The notes beneath the pieces are model-generated. The model did no database searches, was not told the DNA's origin, and saw only the letters and a list, made by a program, of their open reading frames with translations. DNA of 10,053 nucleotides from CAVRQM01 sp964250775 (GTDB taxonomy: Bacteria > Pseudomonadota > Alphaproteobacteria > Acetobacterales > Acetobacteraceae): contig CAXUHK010000145.1 of NCBI GenBank assembly GCA_964250775.1, forward strand, positions 1-10,053, written 5' to 3'. The translations under genes and the position numbers were made by a program. Position 1 is the stretch's first letter. Each line of letters opens with the position of its first letter. This document shows, one piece after another, positions 7,862 to 10,053 of the stretch.

Positions 7862-9040
7862 CTAAGCGGTGTCCTGCTCGCCTTGGCGGTACGGCCCGCC
7901 CGCCGCCATCGCCTGCATCTGCGCCAGCATCGCCGGGCGTTCCTGCTCCAGGAAGCCGCCGATCGCCGCCCGCAGGCCGCCATGCCCGATCCAATGGGCG
8001 GAGTAGGTCGGCTTCGGCAGGTAGCCGCGCTGGATCTTGTGCTCGCCCTGCGCCCCGGCCTCGACCCGGCGCAGGCCGTGGGCGATCGCGAACTCGATGG
8101 CGCGGTAGTAGCACAGCTCGAAATGCAGGAACGGGTAGTCGCCGCTGCAGCCCCAGTTGCGGCCGTAAAGCGCCTCGTCGCCCATCAGGTTCAAGGCGCC
8201 GGCGACCGGCTTGCCGCGGTCGAGCGCCAGCATCAGCACCACCGCGTCGCCCAGCCGGTCGCCCAGCAGGGTGAAGAACTTGCCGGTGAGATAGGCGCTG
8301 CCCCATTTGCGGTCGACGGTCGAGGTGTAGAACTTGTAGAAGGCGCGCCAGTGCTCGCGCCCGATCTCCGGCCCGCGCAGCGTCACGAACTCGAGCCCGC
8401 AATCGTTGGCGTCGCGCCGCTCGCGCCGGATCGCCTTGCGCTTGCGCGACGCCAGCGCCCCCAGGAAGCCGTCGAAGTCGCCGTAGCCGGCGTTCTCCCA
8501 GTGGAACTGGGTGCCAAGCCGCTGCAGCCAGCCGGAATCGCCGAGCTCGGTCCAGTCGGCCTCGGTGCAGAAGGTGGCGTGGACCGACGACACATCGAGT
8601 TCCCGCGCCGCCTGCACCAGCGCCCCGGCCAGCGCCGAGGCGGGCAGGGCAGCGTCGCGGCGCAGCAGCAGCCGCGGGCCGGGCACCGGGCTGAACGGCA
8701 CCGCCACCTGCAGCTTGGGGTAGTAGTTGCCGCCGGCGCGCTCGAAGGCGTGCGCCCAGCCGTGGTCGAACACGTACTCGCCGTAGCTGTGCGACTTCGC
8801 GTACATCGGCGCCGCCGCCACGACCCGGCCGGACCCGTCGCGCAGCACCGCGTGCTGCGGCAGCCAGCCGGTGCGCGGCCCGGCGCTGCCGCTGTCCTCG
8901 ACGGCGCTCAGGAAGGCGTGCGAGACGAACGGGTTGCCCCCGCCTGCGGTCGTGCCGGCGCAGGCGTCCCAGTCGGCCGGAGACACCTCGGCGATGGCGC
9001 GGTGCAGGGTGAGGCTTAGGGTGGTGGAACCGTCTGGCAT
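7862..9040 (-). CDS. FemAB_like / COG3146 GNAT-type N-acyltransferase
   Basis: This is a 392-residue protein of the family known as DUF482, FemAB_like or COG3146, with a GNAT-type acyltransferase fold. The exact donor and acceptor are not established; names suggest a peptidoglycan-related or aminoacyl-transfer role. Family motifs visible by eye are NPFVSHAFLSAVEDSGS (36-52), MYAKSHSYGEYVFDHGWA (79-96), YYPKLQVAVPFSPVPGPRLL (106-125) and VEAGAQGEHKIQRGY (326-340). The length is usual for the family and the frame is intact. No signal peptide or membrane segment is seen, so it is probably cytoplasmic. The ATG at 9040 has no clear ribosome site, but the conserved N-terminus starts soon after it. 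It lies 43 bases downstream of the RidA-family gene on the same strand and could be translated from a shared transcript. Confidence 0.88.
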   Translation of the reverse strand: MPDGSTTLSLTLHRAIAEVSPADWDACAGTTAGGGNPFVSHAFLSAVEDSGSAGPRTGWLPQHAVLRDGSGRVVAAAPMYAKSHSYGEYVFDHGWAHAFERAGGNYYPKLQVAVPFSPVPGPRLLLRRDAALPASALAGALVQAARELDVSSVHATFCTEADWTELGDSGWLQRLGTQFHWENAGYGDFDGFLGALASRKRKAIRRERRDANDCGLEFVTLRGPEIGREHWRAFYKFYTSTVDRKWGSAYLTGKFFTLLGDRLGDAVVLMLALDRGKPVAGALNLMGDEALYGRNWGCSGDYPFLHFELCYYRAIEFAIAHGLRRVEAGAQGEHKIQRGYLPKPTYSAHWIGHGGLRAAIGGFLEQERPAMLAQMQAMAAGGPYRQGEQDTA

Positions 9041-9083
9041 CTGAGGCGATCTGGGGCCGCGGCCGTCGCTCGCAACCGGCGCC

Positions 9084-9557
9084 CTACGGCGACACCGCGA
9101 ACATGCCCTCGACCTCGACCGGCGCGTCGGACGGCAGCGAGGGCACGCCGACCGTGGTGCGCGCGTGACGTCCGGCCTGGCCGAACACGGCCACCGCGAG
9201 GTCGCTGGCGCCGTTCATCACCACGGCGTGCGCGGTGAAGCCGGCCGGCGCCGCGATGAAGCCGCCGAGCCGCACCACCTGCTGCACCCGGTCGAGGTCG
9301 CCGCCGCAGGCCACGCGCAACTGCGACAGCAGGTTGACGAAGCACATCCGTGCCGCCTCCTGCCCCTGCTCGACGCTGAGGCCGCCCTCGCCGAGCTTGC
9401 CGGTCATCGCCATCTTGCCGCCCTGCATCGGCACCTGCCCGGACACCACCACCAGCCCGCCCCAGCCCACGAACGGCACGTAGTTGGCGATCGGCACCGC
9501 CGGCTCCGGCAGTGCCACGCCGAGTTCGGCGAGGCGTTCGGCGATGCGTCCGGCCAT
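9084..9557 (-). CDS. RidA/YjgF-family protein (YjgF_endoribonc subgroup)
   Basis: This is a 157-residue member of the RidA/YjgF/Rid superfamily, in the longer subgroup often labelled putative endoribonuclease or chorismate-mutase-like. Canonical RidA hydrolyses reactive enamines and imines such as 2-aminoacrylate released by PLP enzymes. Visible family features are VVVSGQVPMQGGK (36-48) and GRHARTTVGVPSLP (129-142). Arg133 corresponds to catalytic Arg105 of E. coli RidA, and Glu148 to Glu120, with the same 15-residue spacing, so deaminase-type chemistry is possible; activity in this subgroup is not certain. The ATG at 9557 is preceded by GGAG at about 7 bases. It lies 48 bases after the reductase-like gene and 43 bases before the acyltransferase gene, all on the minus strand, which suggests an operon. 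Confidence 0.92.
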   Translation of the reverse strand: MAGRIAERLAELGVALPEPAVPIANYVPFVGWGGLVVVSGQVPMQGGKMAMTGKLGEGGLSVEQGQEAARMCFVNLLSQLRVACGGDLDRVQQVVRLGGFIAAPAGFTAHAVVMNGASDLAVAVFGQAGRHARTTVGVPSLPSDAPVEVEGMFAVSP

Positions 9558-9605
9558 GAGCGGTCTCCAGCGCGACGTTGCGCCGCGACTATGCCGCCTG
9601 TCGGC

Positions 9606-10053
9606 TCAGCGCACCACCCGTAGGGTCCGGGGTCGTGGCTGCAGCGCCGGGTCCTGCGGCAGGTCGAGCGGCAGCAGCGGCGGCGGCGGCGCGTCCGGCG
9701 CGTCCTCCGGCAGCGCCAGCTCCGGCAGGTAGGTTGCCGCCAGCTTGCGGAACACGTAGTCGACCGGCGAGCTGGCCCGCGCCACCGCCGCGTCGCCCTC
9801 GACCGCGCCCGCGGGCGCGAACCGGGTGCCCGCCAGCGCCTCGACGAAGGCCGCGAGCGGGACGCCGTGCTGCAGGCCGATGCTGACCGCCTGCGCCAGG
9901 CAGTCGGCCAGGGCGCGCACCGCCGGGACCTCCTTGGGCAGCGTGATCGCGAGTTCGCCCAGGCGGCCGTCGGCGTATTCGCCGGTGTGCAGAAACAGCC
10001 GGTGGCCGCCGATGCCGCCCTTCTGCGCGTAGCCGCCGCGCCGCGCCGGCAGC
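9606..10053 (-). CDS. C-terminal part of a class II (B12-dependent) ribonucleotide reductase-like protein
   Basis: Only the last 148 residues are in the window; the gene enters from the right edge. The visible part matches the TSCPD-type C-terminal region of NrdJ-like adenosylcobalamin-dependent ribonucleotide reductases: RRGGYAQKGGIGGHRLFLHT, then TGEYADGRLGE, SIGLQHGVPLAAFVEA, AGAVEGD and SSPVDYVFRKLAATYL. Such enzymes make deoxyribonucleotides using coenzyme B12. The sequence is divergent from typical NrdJ, which usually reads GYTQKARVGGHKVYLRTGEY here. The last ~35 residues are proline-rich (EDAPDAPPPPLLPLDLPQD) and lack the cysteine pair or zinc-ribbon tail found in many NrdJ proteins. 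It could be a full reductase or a smaller stand-alone TSCPD-domain protein; the missing 5' part would decide. It is the first of three closely spaced minus-strand genes. Confidence 0.75.
   Translation of the reverse strand, partial: LPARRGGYAQKGGIGGHRLFLHTGEYADGRLGELAITLPKEVPAVRALADCLAQAVSIGLQHGVPLAAFVEALAGTRFAPAGAVEGDAAVARASSPVDYVFRKLAATYLPELALPEDAPDAPPPPLLPLDLPQDPALQPRPRTLRVVR

Noticed and set aside
7883..9019. Open frame (378 codons) on the plus strand opposite the acyltransferase
   Set aside because: It is an antisense shadow; the minus-strand protein carries the conserved COG3146 motifs.

Overview
The window is very GC-rich (roughly 70%, judged by eye). Its gene content points to an alphaproteobacterium of the Rhodospirillales/Acetobacteraceae type. 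The pointers are an HWE-family histidine kinase, a COG3146-type (FemAB_like) acyltransferase and the end of what looks like a B12-dependent (class II) ribonucleotide reductase. The taxonomic placement is inferred from these families and not proven. Nearly every base is coding: seven genes cover about 95% of the window.

Layout. Bases 1-1538 (minus) hold most of a PiT-type phosphate transporter whose C-terminus runs off the left edge. Bases 1648-3864 (minus) encode a membrane CHASE3-PAS-HisKA-HATPase-REC hybrid sensor kinase. A GC-rich hairpin after its stop and a weak Pho-box-like site lie in the 109-base gap before the transporter. A 232-base divergent spacer (3865-4096) separates this kinase from a large plus-strand gene (4097-7372) encoding a soluble CheB-CheR-coiled coil-PAS-HWE kinase fusion. 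That gene is followed by a 131-residue cupin (7427-7822), which resembles the manganese-dependent bacterial hydroxynitrile lyases down to the metal-ligand positions. From 10053 down to 7862 on the minus strand lie the TSCPD-containing end of a class II ribonucleotide reductase-like gene, a RidA/YjgF-family protein and a FemAB_like acyltransferase. They are 48 and 43 bases apart and could be co-transcribed.

The main anomaly is technical. The CheB-CheR gene is interrupted by ten Ns (5167-5176). The ~86 bases before the Ns are a corrupted re-read of the sequence that follows them. Nine identical bases (5072-5080 and 5177-5185) mark the overlap. Collapsing the 105-base duplication restores an intact CheR motif, VPGCATGEEAYS, so the true protein is about 1056 residues, not 1091.

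Functionally the left two thirds form a signalling block: two divergently transcribed sensor kinases, one membrane-bound and one soluble, beside a phosphate transporter. The right third is housekeeping metabolism. I see no tRNA, rRNA, CRISPR array, prophage or insertion sequence. I did not find a convincing undescribed system. The best biological leads are the hydroxynitrile-lyase-like cupin and the unusual cysteine-free, proline-rich tail of the reductase-like protein.
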